A DNA stretch of 39,566 bases, taken from contig CAMCRC010000018.1 in the NCBI GenBank assembly GCA_945877175.1, forward strand, positions 1 through 39,566. The letters are read 5' to 3'. This stretch comes from Klebsiella pneumoniae (GTDB lineage Bacteria; Pseudomonadota; Gammaproteobacteria; Pseudomonadales; Pseudohongiellaceae). The translations under genes were made by a program, and so were the position numbers. Below, piece after piece: positions 23,251-30,990 of the stretch. How positions within the stretch are numbered: position 1 is the first letter of the stretch; every line of letters begins with the position of its first letter. The notes under the pieces were generated by a model. That model did not search any database and was not told the origin of the DNA. It saw nothing but the letters and a program-made list of their open reading frames with translations.

Positions 23251-23426
23251 GTGCGCTGCGCCTGTGCCGCATCGGCCAGTTGCGCCGCAGTCAGTGCGGA
23301 AGGCTTGAGGGTCTTCTCAAGACAGTGAATCAGTTCGCTGTTGATGCTGCGATGATTGGCCATGTCGGAGCGTTTCAGCATGTCATAGAGCTCGTCTGGA
23401 ATATTCTTGATCGTCAGTGATGCCAT
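23199..23426 (-). CDS. vapB: VapB/FitA-like ribbon-helix-helix antitoxin, C-terminus altered
   Basis: A 75-residue protein. MASLTIKNIPDELYDMLKRS starts a ribbon-helix-helix domain, completed by NHRSINSELIHCLEKTL. The ribosome-binding site AGGAGGGG is excellent. After QRTRIG the sequence (LRPCSGEVNSAIF) is the toxin's coding DNA read in another frame, so the original toxin-wrapping C-terminus has been lost in the same deletion that removed the toxin start. DNA binding may persist. It overlaps the PIN remnant by 52 bp. Confidence 0.8.
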   Translation of the reverse strand: MASLTIKNIPDELYDMLKRSDMANHRSINSELIHCLEKTLKPSALTAAQLADAAQAQRTRIGLRPCSGEVNSAIF

Positions 23427-23450
23427 GGTGACCCCTCCTGGTTGCTGCGC

Positions 23451-23469
23451 GGTTGCAATATGGTTGCAT
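23451..23469. promoter_or_regulatory. Candidate VapB operator
   Basis: GGTTGCAAT and GGTTGCATT form a direct repeat (23451-23459, 23462-23470) that also contains the inverted pair TGCAA-TATGG-TTGCA (23454-23468). It lies 25-45 bp upstream of the vapB start, a usual place for ribbon-helix-helix autoregulation. Confidence 0.4.
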
Positions 23470-23634
23470 TCTGCTTATGCGCTTGCGAAGGAGTCAACGC
23501 TGCCTGCCATCAAGCGTAGACGCCAATGCAAGAGTTCGCCTGAGTTTGCTCTCCGAATTGATTCCCCCCTCCCGCTGGTCTAGTCTCCCGTCCGACATGC
23601 ACCACCCACCCAACAACAAAACAGGAGTTACCCC

Positions 23635-24114
23635 ATGATCACTCGCATTTTCACCGGCCTGACGCTGCTCTGCGGCCTGGCATTCTCAGGCCTCGCTCTG
23701 GCCCAGCAGCCTGCCCCCACCCCGGCGCCAGCCTTGACCTATGCGCTGGCCGAGCAGGCCATGACCGCCGCACTGGCGGAAGCCCGCGCCAACAACTGGA
23801 ATCTGACCATCGTGGTGGCGGACGAATACGGCCTGCCCGTCATGATTCACCGCATGGATGGCGCGTCTGCCCGCTCTTACGAAATCGCCCTGGCCAAGGC
23901 CAAGGTGGTGCAAGAGACAGGCATCAGCTCCGGTGAGTACGGCACCCGTCTGGCCGCTGGCCAGATCGCGGAAGTGGAAGGCGGCGTGACCTTCGCAGGC
24001 GGCGTGCCCGTCATGCGTGGCGGCGTGCGCATTGGCGCCGTTACCTCCAGCGGTGCCCGTGGCATCGAAGACGAGCAGGTGTCCTTGAAGGGCGCGGCGG
24101 CGATCAGCAACTGA
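23635..24114 (+). CDS. Exported heme-binding protein, GlcG/HbpS family (DUF336)
   Basis: A 159-residue protein with a signal peptide (MITRIFTGLTLLCGLAFSGL, cleavage after ALAQ). It has the full GlcG/HbpS domain: YALAEQAMTAALAEARANNW, LTIVVADEYGLPVMIHRMDG, AKAKVVQETG, then FAGGVPVMRGGVRIGAVTSS. HbpS-type members bind heme or act in redox sensing, and GlcG is named for the glycolate operon. No glycolate genes are near, so the precise role is open. AACAGGAGTTACCCC precedes the ATG. A strong hairpin follows the stop. Confidence 0.9.
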   Translation: MITRIFTGLTLLCGLAFSGLALAQQPAPTPAPALTYALAEQAMTAALAEARANNWNLTIVVADEYGLPVMIHRMDGASARSYEIALAKAKVVQETGISSGEYGTRLAAGQIAEVEGGVTFAGGVPVMRGGVRIGAVTSSGARGIEDEQVSLKGAAAISN

Positions 24115-24127
24115 TTGCCAGGGTTTA

Positions 24128-24156
24128 GCGCTGCTGCGTGTGCCATGCAGCAGCGC
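24128..24156 (+). terminator. Hairpin after the HbpS/GlcG-like gene
   Basis: GCGCTGCTGC (24128-24137) and GCAGCAGCGC (24147-24156) form a perfect 10-bp stem 13 bp after the stop codon. The following tract ACCGTTCTTTGTCC is only moderately T-rich. It is probably a terminator. Confidence 0.6.
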
Positions 24157-24339
24157 ACCGTTCTTTGTCCTTGGTCGCAATTCTCGGCGACGCTCGGGAC
24201 GTGCGTCATCATCACGCTGATGTACTTCGGGCTCTTTCCGCAATTGGCCAAAAGGTTTGGTATCGAGTTGTTGCAAGGCCCTCTGCAGGAGCGATCTGAC
24301 ATGCAAACCAAAGAGCTTTGGGCAGGGAGCCCGCAATGA
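24145..24339 (+). CDS. Doubtful 64-codon ORF upstream of the DUF998 gene
   Basis: ATG 24145 lies inside the terminator-like hairpin and has no ribosome-binding site. The frame has one hydrophobic stretch (LGTCVIITLMYFGLFPQL) and ends CAATGA, where its TGA overlaps the ATG of the DUF998 gene. The overlap hints at coupling, but no family is recognised and codon use is unremarkable. More likely this 220-bp gap is non-coding leader sequence. Confidence 0.2.
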   Translation: MQQRTVLCPWSQFSATLGTCVIITLMYFGLFPQLAKRFGIELLQGPLQERSDMQTKELWAGSPQ

Positions 24340-24965
24340 GTGCGTCCAACCGCTCGTTCGCGTTGACCTCGGTGGCCTGCGCCGTCGTGATCCTGCTGCT
24401 CACGGTCCTGGGCGGCGCACTGACGCCGGGCTACAGCCATCTGTCGATGTACATCAGCGAACTGGGGGCGCGGGGCGCACCACTGGAATGGCCGGTTCGC
24501 CTCGCCGGGTTCCTGCCGGCCGGGCTGCTGATGCTGGCCTTCTGCGCGTTTGCCTTCAAGGCGCTGCCGCGCTCGTGGCGGGTCACGCTGTGCCTGCTGG
24601 GGCTGGCCCTCAACGCGATGGGCTATCTGGTGGCCGTGGTGTTTCCATGCGATCTGGGGTGCCGTCCGCCCGAGCCGAGTCTTTCACAGCTCATTCACAA
24701 CTTTGCCGGACTGCTCGGTTATCTGTTCGCGCCCGTGCTGCTGCTGGTCATGGCGCGGGAGGCACGGCGCTGGCAGGAGGCTGGCCATCTGGTGCTGCCG
24801 GGGTATGCGACCGCGCTGCTGGCCTTGGTGGGACTTCTGACCCTGACACCGGACTCTCCACTGGCGGGCCTGAGCCAGCGCGCCATCGAAGCGTCCGTTC
24901 TGCTGTGGTTCACGCTGCTGGGCGTGTATCTGGCGCGGCAGCCCGTCAGTGCCACAACGACCTAG
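24336..24965 (+). CDS. DUF998 membrane protein
   Basis: A 209-residue integral membrane protein with about six hydrophobic helices. YSHLSMYISELGARGAPLEW is the family signature after the first helix, and VVFPCDLGCRPPEPSLSQLI then HNFAGLLGYL forms the conserved loop between helices 3 and 4. The function is unknown. CAGGGAGCCCGCA supports ATG 24336. It is followed 7 bp later by the TfoX-N gene and then by another small membrane protein, a probable three-gene operon. Confidence 0.88.
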   Translation: MSASNRSFALTSVACAVVILLLTVLGGALTPGYSHLSMYISELGARGAPLEWPVRLAGFLPAGLLMLAFCAFAFKALPRSWRVTLCLLGLALNAMGYLVAVVFPCDLGCRPPEPSLSQLIHNFAGLLGYLFAPVLLLVMAREARRWQEAGHLVLPGYATALLALVGLLTLTPDSPLAGLSQRAIEASVLLWFTLLGVYLARQPVSATTT

Positions 24966-24972
24966 GCCCGCC

Positions 24973-25341
24973 ATGAACGAATTCGTCGCCTACCTGCTGG
25001 AAACCTTCGAACAGTTCGGACCGATTCAGGCCCGGCGCATGTTCGGTGGCCACGGTTTGTTCCATGAAGGGTTGATGTTCGGGCTGGTGGCGGACGACAC
25101 GCTGTACCTGAAAGTCGACGCCCACAACCAGCCCCATTTCGAGGCGCTGGGCCTGGAGCCGTTCCACTACCACAAGGCCGACAAGGTGATGACCATTGCC
25201 TACTGGCAAGCACCCGAACACATTCTGGAAGACCGCGACGAGGCGGCGCAGTGGGCGCGTCATGCTTTCACCGCCGCCCTGCGCGCCGACGCCGCGAAGT
25301 CGCCCGGCAAACGCAAGCACGCACCGGGGGGCTGGCGCTGA
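24973..25341 (+). CDS. TfoX/Sxy N-terminal domain protein
   Basis: A 122-residue protein consisting of a TfoX N-terminal domain only: MNEFVAYLLETFEQFGPIQA, RRMFGGHGLFHEGLMFGLV, DTLYLKVD and YWQAPEHILEDRDEAAQWAR. Full-length TfoX/Sxy regulates competence with CRP, but stand-alone N-domain proteins are common and of unknown role. The C-terminus is basic (KSPGKRKHAPGGWR). The TGA stop overlaps the next ATG by 1 bp, indicating coupling. Confidence 0.9.
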   Translation: MNEFVAYLLETFEQFGPIQARRMFGGHGLFHEGLMFGLVADDTLYLKVDAHNQPHFEALGLEPFHYHKADKVMTIAYWQAPEHILEDRDEAAQWARHAFTAALRADAAKSPGKRKHAPGGWR

Positions 25342-25751
25342 TGAATCCCATGCTGATGTCGCTGATCCTTCTGTGTCTTGTGGTGTTGCCCTTGCTGCTG
25401 CGCTGGGAGCGTCGTCGCTTTCAGGCGCTGGGCAAAGGTGCCGCGTGGCTGCCGATGCGCGTGGCCAGTGTGCCGATTGCGGCACTGACAGCCGCGCTCG
25501 TCGTGTTGCCGGCGCGGGCCGTGCCAGGCATGGAGGCGCTGGCGGTGTTCTATGGACTGCTGCTGGTGGTGGCGCCGCTGTTGTGGTTCGGCGCGCACTA
25601 TGTGGTCGGGCGACTGGTGCGCCCCGCCTTGCTGTTCGAGGAATCCGCACGCATCGCCGCACTGCCGGTGGCGGCTGTGATCGGCATCGCCCTGCTGTCG
25701 CAGTGGCTGCAACCGGTGGTGTGGTCGCTGTGGCGATCGGCTGGTGGGTAG
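25341..25751 (+). CDS. Small integral membrane protein, unknown
   Basis: A 136-residue protein starting MNPMLMSLILLCLVVLPLLL, with three or four transmembrane helices (about residues 3-20, 43-62, 65-88 and 108-127) and a conserved-looking RWERRRFQALGKGAAWLPMR loop after helix 1. I do not recognise a family. The start coincides with the TfoX-N stop, and the gene appears to be the last of the DUF998/TfoX-N/membrane set. Confidence 0.7.
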   Translation: MNPMLMSLILLCLVVLPLLLRWERRRFQALGKGAAWLPMRVASVPIAALTAALVVLPARAVPGMEALAVFYGLLLVVAPLLWFGAHYVVGRLVRPALLFEESARIAALPVAAVIGIALLSQWLQPVVWSLWRSAGG

Positions 25752-25850
25752 TGAGGATTGTGCGAACTTCAGAATGCTGAACTAAGCTCGTTGACATGGA
25801 ATGTGCTGCGTCAATGACGAAGGCGCGCATTGTCGAAAGTGGGGCGGAGG

Positions 25851-25869
25851 TGTAACCTCTGAGGTTGCA
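25851..25869. promoter_or_regulatory. Palindromic operator at the higBA start
   Basis: TGTAACCTCTGAGGTTGCA is a 19-bp palindrome matching at 8 of 9 paired positions around a central T. It ends 7 bp before the GTG start of higB, a fitting place for HigA autorepression. The overlapping GAGGT-GTA-ACCTC can form a competing hairpin in RNA that would sequester the only GAGGT upstream of the start. Confidence 0.6.
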
Positions 25870-25876
25870 ATGGATT

Positions 25877-26155
25877 GTGATCAAGAGCTTCAGGCACAAA
25901 GGACTTGAGCGTCTTTACCGAGGTGGCAATGCCGCTGGAGTACCCCCAAGGCACATCGCGCGGCTGCGTCTGATACTGACAAATCTTGATGTCGCCATGG
26001 CACCGCGCGAGATGGATCTTCCAGGCTTGAGGCTGCACGCACTGAAAGGAGACAGAAGGGATACGTGGTCTGTTGCCGTAAGCAGCAACTGGCGCGTGAC
26101 ATTTCGTTTTGTCGGTATCCATGCGGAATATGTAGATTATGAGGACTACCACTGA
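25877..26155 (+). CDS. higB: HigB-type mRNA interferase toxin
   Basis: A RelE-fold ribosome-dependent mRNA endonuclease. The 92-residue product from GTG 25877 begins MIKSFRHKGLERLYRGGNAA, the usual HigB start. It continues with RLRLILTNLDVA, DLPGLRLHALKGDRRDTWSV and NWRVTFRFVGIHAEYVDYED YH at the C-terminus, with the catalytic-region Arg and Tyr residues present. It appears intact. The TTG at 25865 would start inside the operator and is less likely. The stop overlaps the higA ATG by 1 bp. Confidence 0.92.
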   Translation: MIKSFRHKGLERLYRGGNAAGVPPRHIARLRLILTNLDVAMAPREMDLPGLRLHALKGDRRDTWSVAVSSNWRVTFRFVGIHAEYVDYEDYH

Positions 26156-26451
26156 TGAGCATGCACAATCCCGCACACCCCGGGGAAATACTACTGGAGC
26201 TGGTGATTGCTCCTATGGGCTTGACTGTGACGCAGGCAGCGGAGCACCTGAATATCAGTCGCAAGACGCTCTCGAAGGTCCTCAATGGAAGGGGCGCCAT
26301 TACCCCGGAGATGGCAGTGCGACTTGAGATTGCCTTCTCCAATCCCAGTGCAGAACACTGGATGAATCTCCAAAGTGCCTACGATCTGTGGCAATTGCGG
26401 GCTCACCGCTCCCTGCTGCAAGTCCGCCCCATTCCGGTGCGCCAACCCTGA
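26155..26451 (+). CDS. higA: HigA-family antitoxin
   Basis: A 98-residue XRE-type antitoxin: HPGEILLELVIAPMGLTVTQ AAEHLNISRKTLSKVLNGRG, then ITPEMAVRLEIAFSNPSAEHW and LQSAYDLWQ, a textbook HigA. It neutralises HigB and probably binds the palindrome upstream of higB. The toxin-first order and 1-bp overlap are normal for higBA. This is one of the few intact toxin-antitoxin pairs in the window, with hicAB and hipAB. Confidence 0.93.
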   Translation: MSMHNPAHPGEILLELVIAPMGLTVTQAAEHLNISRKTLSKVLNGRGAITPEMAVRLEIAFSNPSAEHWMNLQSAYDLWQLRAHRSLLQVRPIPVRQP

Positions 26452-26550
26452 TCCGGCACCACCGGCGGGCACGCAATTTCTCTGGAACAAGCGTCACATT
26501 TCCGGTGTAAACTCCCGTGCATCATCGTCACTTTCGGGAGTTGTACCGCA

Positions 26551-27879
26551 ATGAAGTCACCGGGCACCTTTTCACGTCGCACCCTGCTGAGCGGCTTCGC
26601 TGCCGGCGCTCTGGCCACCGTGGCCAGCACCGGGCGCGCACAATCCACGGCGAGTGCACAATCTCCCGCGCTGGCTCTGCCGGTGCCCCCCGCAGATCAG
26701 AGTGCCGCACGCCTGGCGCAGGACGAAGCCTTCTGGCGCGAAGTGGCGTCGCACTACACGCGCGTGGAGGGTGTCATCGATCTGGAGAACGGCTACTGGG
26801 GCAAGATGGCCGCGCCGGTGGAAGAGGCCTATCTGGCTGCCACCCGCAAGGTGAATCAGGATATGGCGGTGTATGCCCGCAGCGGGTATGGCCCCGACCT
26901 GCGCGAGAGCACCGCGCGCACTGCCGCAGCGCTGGGCGTGGCGGAAGACGAGGTCGTGCTCACCCGCAATGCCACTGAGTCCATCCACAATCTGATCCGG
27001 CAGTATCAAGCGATCACCCCGGACGACGCGGTGCTCTATGCGGACATTGACTACCCCAGCTTTCAGGACACCATGCAGTGGCTGGCCGACAGCAGCGGCG
27101 CCCGCGCAATAAAACTGGAGATGCCGCCGCGCGCCTCGCAGCAGCAGATTCTCGATGCCTATGTCAGCGCCTTCGATGCCAACCCGGCGCTGAAACTCAT
27201 CCTTGTCACCCATGTCAGCAATCAGCACGGACTGGTGGTGCCGGTGGCACAGATTGCGGAGCAGGCGCGGGCACGCGGCATTGATGTGATCTGCGACAGC
27301 GCGCAGTCCTGGGGCTTGCTCGACTTTCAGTTGCCATCGCTGCAGGTGGACTGGGCGGGGTTCAATCTGCACAAGTGGATCGGCGCGCCGGTGGGCGTGG
27401 GGGCGTTGTACATGCGCTGGGGCACGCTGGCGAAGGTGAAGCCGTATCCGGGCGACACCGATCCGGACAACACCCGCATCGCCTCACGGGTGCACACGGC
27501 CACGTCCAACTTCGCCGCGTTCATGACGGTGCCGGCGGCGCTGGATTTCCACCAGGCAGTCGGTGGTGCCAACAAGGAGGCGCGGCTGCGCTATCTGCGT
27601 TCGCTGTGGACGGCAGAGGCCGATGCCATGTCGCACATTGAAGTGCTGGGAGGTGCGGATGAAGCCTCGTGGACCGGCATGGCCGCCGTGCGCCTGCGCG
27701 GGCAAAGTTCAGCGGAGCAGGTGAACGCGCTGCAGCAGCGCCTGCACAAGGACTTCGGCATTTTCACCGTGGCGCGCTTCGACCTGGCCAGCGGCGCCTG
27801 CATTCGCGTGACGCCCCAGGTGTTCACGACGCCGGACGAGCTGGAACAGCTGGTCAGCGCGCTGCGCCGGATGGGGTGA
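26551..27879 (+). CDS. Tat-exported class V aminotransferase-fold PLP protein
   Basis: A 442-residue PLP-dependent enzyme of the isopenicillin-N-epimerase-like branch. The N-terminus SRRTLLSGFAAGALATVA is a twin-arginine signal (RR followed by TLL), so the folded, cofactor-loaded protein is exported. Domain features: YWGKMAAPVEEAYLAATRKV, TRNATESIHNLIRQY for the PLP phosphate, DIDYPSFQ, VTHVSNQHGLVVPV, CDSAQSWG (cofactor Asp) and the PLP Lys in FNLHKWIGAPVG. It likely acts on a periplasmic amino acid or amine; the substrate is unknown. The gap between the stop and the next gene end is filled with REPs. Confidence 0.9.
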   Translation: MKSPGTFSRRTLLSGFAAGALATVASTGRAQSTASAQSPALALPVPPADQSAARLAQDEAFWREVASHYTRVEGVIDLENGYWGKMAAPVEEAYLAATRKVNQDMAVYARSGYGPDLRESTARTAAALGVAEDEVVLTRNATESIHNLIRQYQAITPDDAVLYADIDYPSFQDTMQWLADSSGARAIKLEMPPRASQQQILDAYVSAFDANPALKLILVTHVSNQHGLVVPVAQIAEQARARGIDVICDSAQSWGLLDFQLPSLQVDWAGFNLHKWIGAPVGVGALYMRWGTLAKVKPYPGDTDPDNTRIASRVHTATSNFAAFMTVPAALDFHQAVGGANKEARLRYLRSLWTAEADAMSHIEVLGGADEASWTGMAAVRLRGQSSAEQVNALQQRLHKDFGIFTVARFDLASGACIRVTPQVFTTPDELEQLVSALRRMG

Positions 27880-27895
27880 GGACAAAATCAGAGTT

Positions 27896-27980
27896 GTGGG
27901 AGCGGGCCCTGCCCGCGAACAGTTCGGCATTGTGGGAGCTTGCTTGCAAGCGAACTGTTCGCGGGCAAGCCCGCTCCCAC
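27896..27980. repeat. Cluster of three REP palindromes
   Basis: A plus-strand REP at 27896-27920 (GCGGGCCCTGCCCGC type), a second type at 27932-27955 (GGGAGCTTGCTTGCAAGCGA) and a minus-strand copy at 27957-27980, followed by degenerate fragments to about 28016. They fill the convergent gap between two genes and could act as a bidirectional terminator or mRNA stabiliser. Confidence 0.88.
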
Positions 27981-28019
27981 AGGCAAGGCCCGCTCCAACA
28001 GGCAAGTTCCCACAAGCCC

Positions 28020-30458
28020 TCAGGCCGTGTTGGTCATCAGGGTCTGTGCCGCGGCTGCATTGCCCGCCGCCACATTGATGATCATGTCCGGCGTCACCGG
28101 CACCCGATTGAACAGGTGTCCATCCATCGCGTTGGAGATCGCGCATACCAGGGCCGCGGCCGCACAGCCCTGAATGGGCTCTCCGACGCCTTTGGCGCCC
28201 ACCGGGTTCTGCGGGTCGGGAATCTCCACCGCCGCCCACTCCATCTTTGTCTGCACATCCAGATACGTGGGCGGCTTGGCCTGATGCAGCCACACGTTGG
28301 CGGGCAGACCGTTCTGCGGGTCGTAGGTGTGGCGTTCAAAACCGGCCAGTCCGAAACCCATGATGGCGGCGCTCTTCATCTGCGCACCCAGTCCCTGCGG
28401 ATGCAGGATGGTGCCGCAGTCGGTCACGCCCATGTAATCCAGGATGTCGTACTTGCCCGTGTCCAGGTCCAGCTCGATCTTCACGAAGCCCGCTGCCAGT
28501 CCGGCCACGGTGCCCTGGCGCGGCACGGTGTCGCGCGCCACGCCGATCAGGCCGGTGCCCGCGATGCCCGCCACCGACGCCGCCGTCATGGCATTGAGAT
28601 TCTCGGGCGCGCTCTGGCCGCTGAACTCCCCGCCAATCACGATGGCACGCTGCGCCGCTTCGGCATAGCTCAGGCCGCGTTCCGGATTGCTGCGCTGGAA
28701 CACGCGTTCTTCTCCGATCTCGTAATCCTCTGGTGCGCCGCCCAGATCCAGCGCAGCGATGCGACGCAGCTTGTCCAGCGCGTCGATGGCGGCCACGTAA
28801 TTGGTGCGCGTCATGGTGAACGACGTGTTGCTGCCGAACTGCCCAAGGTTCCAGGGCAGGTGGTTGCGGCTGTCGCCACGTTCCACCACGCAGTTCTCCC
28901 AGCGGCATTTCAACACCTCGGCGGCCACCCGCGAGGTGGTCGAATACGAGTAAGTGCCCAGGTTGCCCACGCCGGTGTGGATGTGCAGCACGCCGTCCGG
29001 GGTGATGCGCACCAGGCCGTCGAAGCCGCTGCTGCCGGCGGAGTGATAGGCCTGGCCGATGCCGACACCGATCACCTTGCTGCCCCGGCGCTGGCCGTTC
29101 TGCGCGAACTGCGTCTGCCAGCCGAAACGCTCGGCGCCGATGCGCAGGGCCTCGGCCTGATAGGCGCTGGTGACCGTGCCCTGCTCGTCGCCGAACAGGG
29201 CGTTATTGTCGGGCGCATTGATCAGGCGGATGGCCAGCGGGTCGATGCCCAGGGCGCGGGCGGCTTTGTCCAGCAGGGGTTCTATGGCCGTGGCCAGCTG
29301 ATTCTGTCCGGGGCCGCGCTGCGGTCCCTTGGTGGGCGTGTTGGTGAACACGGGGATGCCGCGAAAGCGCATGGCCGCGGGCATGTACACCAGCGAGAGC
29401 GCCTCGCCGGCCGAGAGCCAGTCCGAGAAGCCCGCGTTGCCGCCATTGTCCTGGATGATGTAGAGGTCGGCTGCCAGCAGACGTCCGTCAGCCCGGAAGC
29501 CCAGTTTCGCGCGGCCCTGAAAGCCGTGGCGCGCAGAGCCAATGGAATACTCTTCTTCGCGGGTGATACGCATCATGACCGGGCGGTTGATCTTCTTCGA
29601 GAAATGCGCGGGGATCACCATCGAAGGATAGCCGGCCCCTTTCGAGCCGAAGCCGCCACCGCAGAACTCGGCGATGAACACCAGCTCGGAGGGCGGAATG
29701 CCGATGTGGGACGCGATGGTCGGAATCGGGAAGCTCTGGCTCTGGCTGGAGCCGTACAGGAAGCACTTGCCGTTTTCCCAATAGGCCATGGACGAGCGCG
29801 GTTCCATGGAGTGGTGTGCGTTGCTGGCGGTGACGAAGCTCTCGTCCAGCACATACGCGGCGGCGGCAAAGCCGGCGTCCAGGTCGCCCACCACCCATTC
29901 TTCGGAAGGCCGGCCCTGGGGCAGACGGCCTTCACTCAGTTCCGCGAAATCGGCGGCACTCCAGCGCACGTCCTGCACGCCGGGGTTCAGCGTGTCATTG
30001 TCGGTGCTGCCTTCCACCAGGGACGCGCTGGGCACGTTGCCACCCACGCGGGCACTGGCGCCGTCGGGTCGCAAACTCGTGAGCGGGTCCACCGTGAAGG
30101 GCAAGCGTTCGAACTGGATGATCAGCGCGGCGATGGCGTCTTCCGCCGTCTTCTCGTCCACGGCAGCCACCGCCAGGATGGGCTCGCCCACATACACGGG
30201 CTCGTTGGTCAGGATCTGGCGTTCCACCCCCGGCAGGCGCGGCACGTCGTCCGCCGTCAGGATACCCACCACGCCCGGTATCTGCAGCGCCTCGGACGTG
30301 TCAATGCTGAGCACCCGCGCGTGGGGAATCGGGCTGGTGAACAGACGGCAGAACACCATCCCGTCCACCTTGAAATCCTCCGCATACTTCGCCGTGCCGG
30401 TCACTTTGGCGCGAATGTCGGGCGGGGTGTAGTCCTTGCCAATCAGAGAGTAAGCCAT
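28020..30458 (-). CDS. Xanthine-dehydrogenase-family molybdopterin-binding subunit, orphan
   Basis: An 812-residue large subunit of the xanthine oxidase/CO dehydrogenase family, which hydroxylates heterocycles, aldehydes or CO at a Mo-cytosine-dinucleotide centre. The N-terminus IGKDYTPPDIRAKVTGTAKY AED and HARVLSIDTSEALQIPGVVG are typical. FIAEFCGGGFGSKG is the Q-loop region, and the catalytic Glu is in KGVGEPIQG near the C-terminus. Where CoxL has AYRCSFR and many relatives AYRGAGR, this protein has KGPQRGPGQNQ, so it is not a CO dehydrogenase. No FAD or 2Fe-2S subunit gene is adjacent; it must pair with distant subunits. It follows the SRPBCC gene by 34 bp on the same strand. Confidence 0.9.
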   Translation of the reverse strand: MAYSLIGKDYTPPDIRAKVTGTAKYAEDFKVDGMVFCRLFTSPIPHARVLSIDTSEALQIPGVVGILTADDVPRLPGVERQILTNEPVYVGEPILAVAAVDEKTAEDAIAALIIQFERLPFTVDPLTSLRPDGASARVGGNVPSASLVEGSTDNDTLNPGVQDVRWSAADFAELSEGRLPQGRPSEEWVVGDLDAGFAAAAYVLDESFVTASNAHHSMEPRSSMAYWENGKCFLYGSSQSQSFPIPTIASHIGIPPSELVFIAEFCGGGFGSKGAGYPSMVIPAHFSKKINRPVMMRITREEEYSIGSARHGFQGRAKLGFRADGRLLAADLYIIQDNGGNAGFSDWLSAGEALSLVYMPAAMRFRGIPVFTNTPTKGPQRGPGQNQLATAIEPLLDKAARALGIDPLAIRLINAPDNNALFGDEQGTVTSAYQAEALRIGAERFGWQTQFAQNGQRRGSKVIGVGIGQAYHSAGSSGFDGLVRITPDGVLHIHTGVGNLGTYSYSTTSRVAAEVLKCRWENCVVERGDSRNHLPWNLGQFGSNTSFTMTRTNYVAAIDALDKLRRIAALDLGGAPEDYEIGEERVFQRSNPERGLSYAEAAQRAIVIGGEFSGQSAPENLNAMTAASVAGIAGTGLIGVARDTVPRQGTVAGLAAGFVKIELDLDTGKYDILDYMGVTDCGTILHPQGLGAQMKSAAIMGFGLAGFERHTYDPQNGLPANVWLHQAKPPTYLDVQTKMEWAAVEIPDPQNPVGAKGVGEPIQGCAAAALVCAISNAMDGHLFNRVPVTPDMIINVAAGNAAAAQTLMTNTA

Positions 30459-30492
30459 GGTGGATCTCCTGTGTTGTTATGGAGCCTTTGTC

Positions 30493-30990
30493 TTATTGCT
30501 GTTCGACGATGCCCTTCATGGCACCCAGTGCGCGTTCGAAGGTGGCGCGGCGACGCGTCACTTCGGCGTCCTTGGCGGCCTGGTCAGCGAGGTTGGACAC
30601 ATCCAGCACCAGCGTGTACAGCACCGTCGAGGTGTTCGCTCCGGTGGGGCGCGCTTCCATGAAGCCGTGGTAGAGATTGTAGAACTGGCCTTCCACGGGA
30701 GGCTGGGTGTAGCCGTAGGAGAGCTCGGTCCGGGCCACCATGATCTCGGTGATGCGACCATTGGCCAGCACGCGCACAGTGCCGATGCCGCCATCGCCGG
30801 AAGTCACCACGCAGTCCAGGTTCAGCCATTCGCTGATGTCACAGTATTCACCGACTTTCGCCCAGGTTTCTTCCGCCGGACGATCGACGTCGATCTCCAT
30901 TGCTATGGTGACGTATTCGGGCTGGGCAATGGCGGCGGTGGAAAGCAGCAGGGCGGGTGCGGCCAGCAGTGACAGCAGACGGTGGTTCAT
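30493..30990 (-). CDS. Exported SRPBCC-fold protein
   Basis: A 165-residue protein with a signal peptide (LLSLLAAPALLLSTAAIAQ) and a polyketide-cyclase/START-like fold: ITMEIDVDRPAEETWAKVGE-type sequence (AMEIDVDRPAEETWAKVGEY), GGIGTVRVLANGRITEIMVA, LSYGYTQPP and FYNLYHGFMEARPTG. These folds bind hydrophobic ligands. It is upstream of the molybdopterin subunit in an apparent two-gene operon, so it may deliver or bind the substrate in the periplasm, although the large subunit itself shows no signal peptide. Confidence 0.83.
   Translation of the reverse strand: MNHRLLSLLAAPALLLSTAAIAQPEYVTIAMEIDVDRPAEETWAKVGEYCDISEWLNLDCVVTSGDGGIGTVRVLANGRITEIMVARTELSYGYTQPPVEGQFYNLYHGFMEARPTGANTSTVLYTLVLDVSNLADQAAKDAEVTRRRATFERALGAMKGIVEQQ

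Noticed and set aside
27896-27980. Regular palindromic repeats that could suggest a CRISPR array
   Set aside because: Repeats alternate in orientation, differ in type, and spacers are 1-11 bp. They are REP palindromes and no cas gene is near.
27669-30662. A 997-codon open frame on the plus strand opposite the molybdopterin subunit gene
   Set aside because: It is antisense to a gene with clear family motifs, is low-complexity and His/Gly/Arg-rich, and reflects GC-rich codon bias on the other strand.
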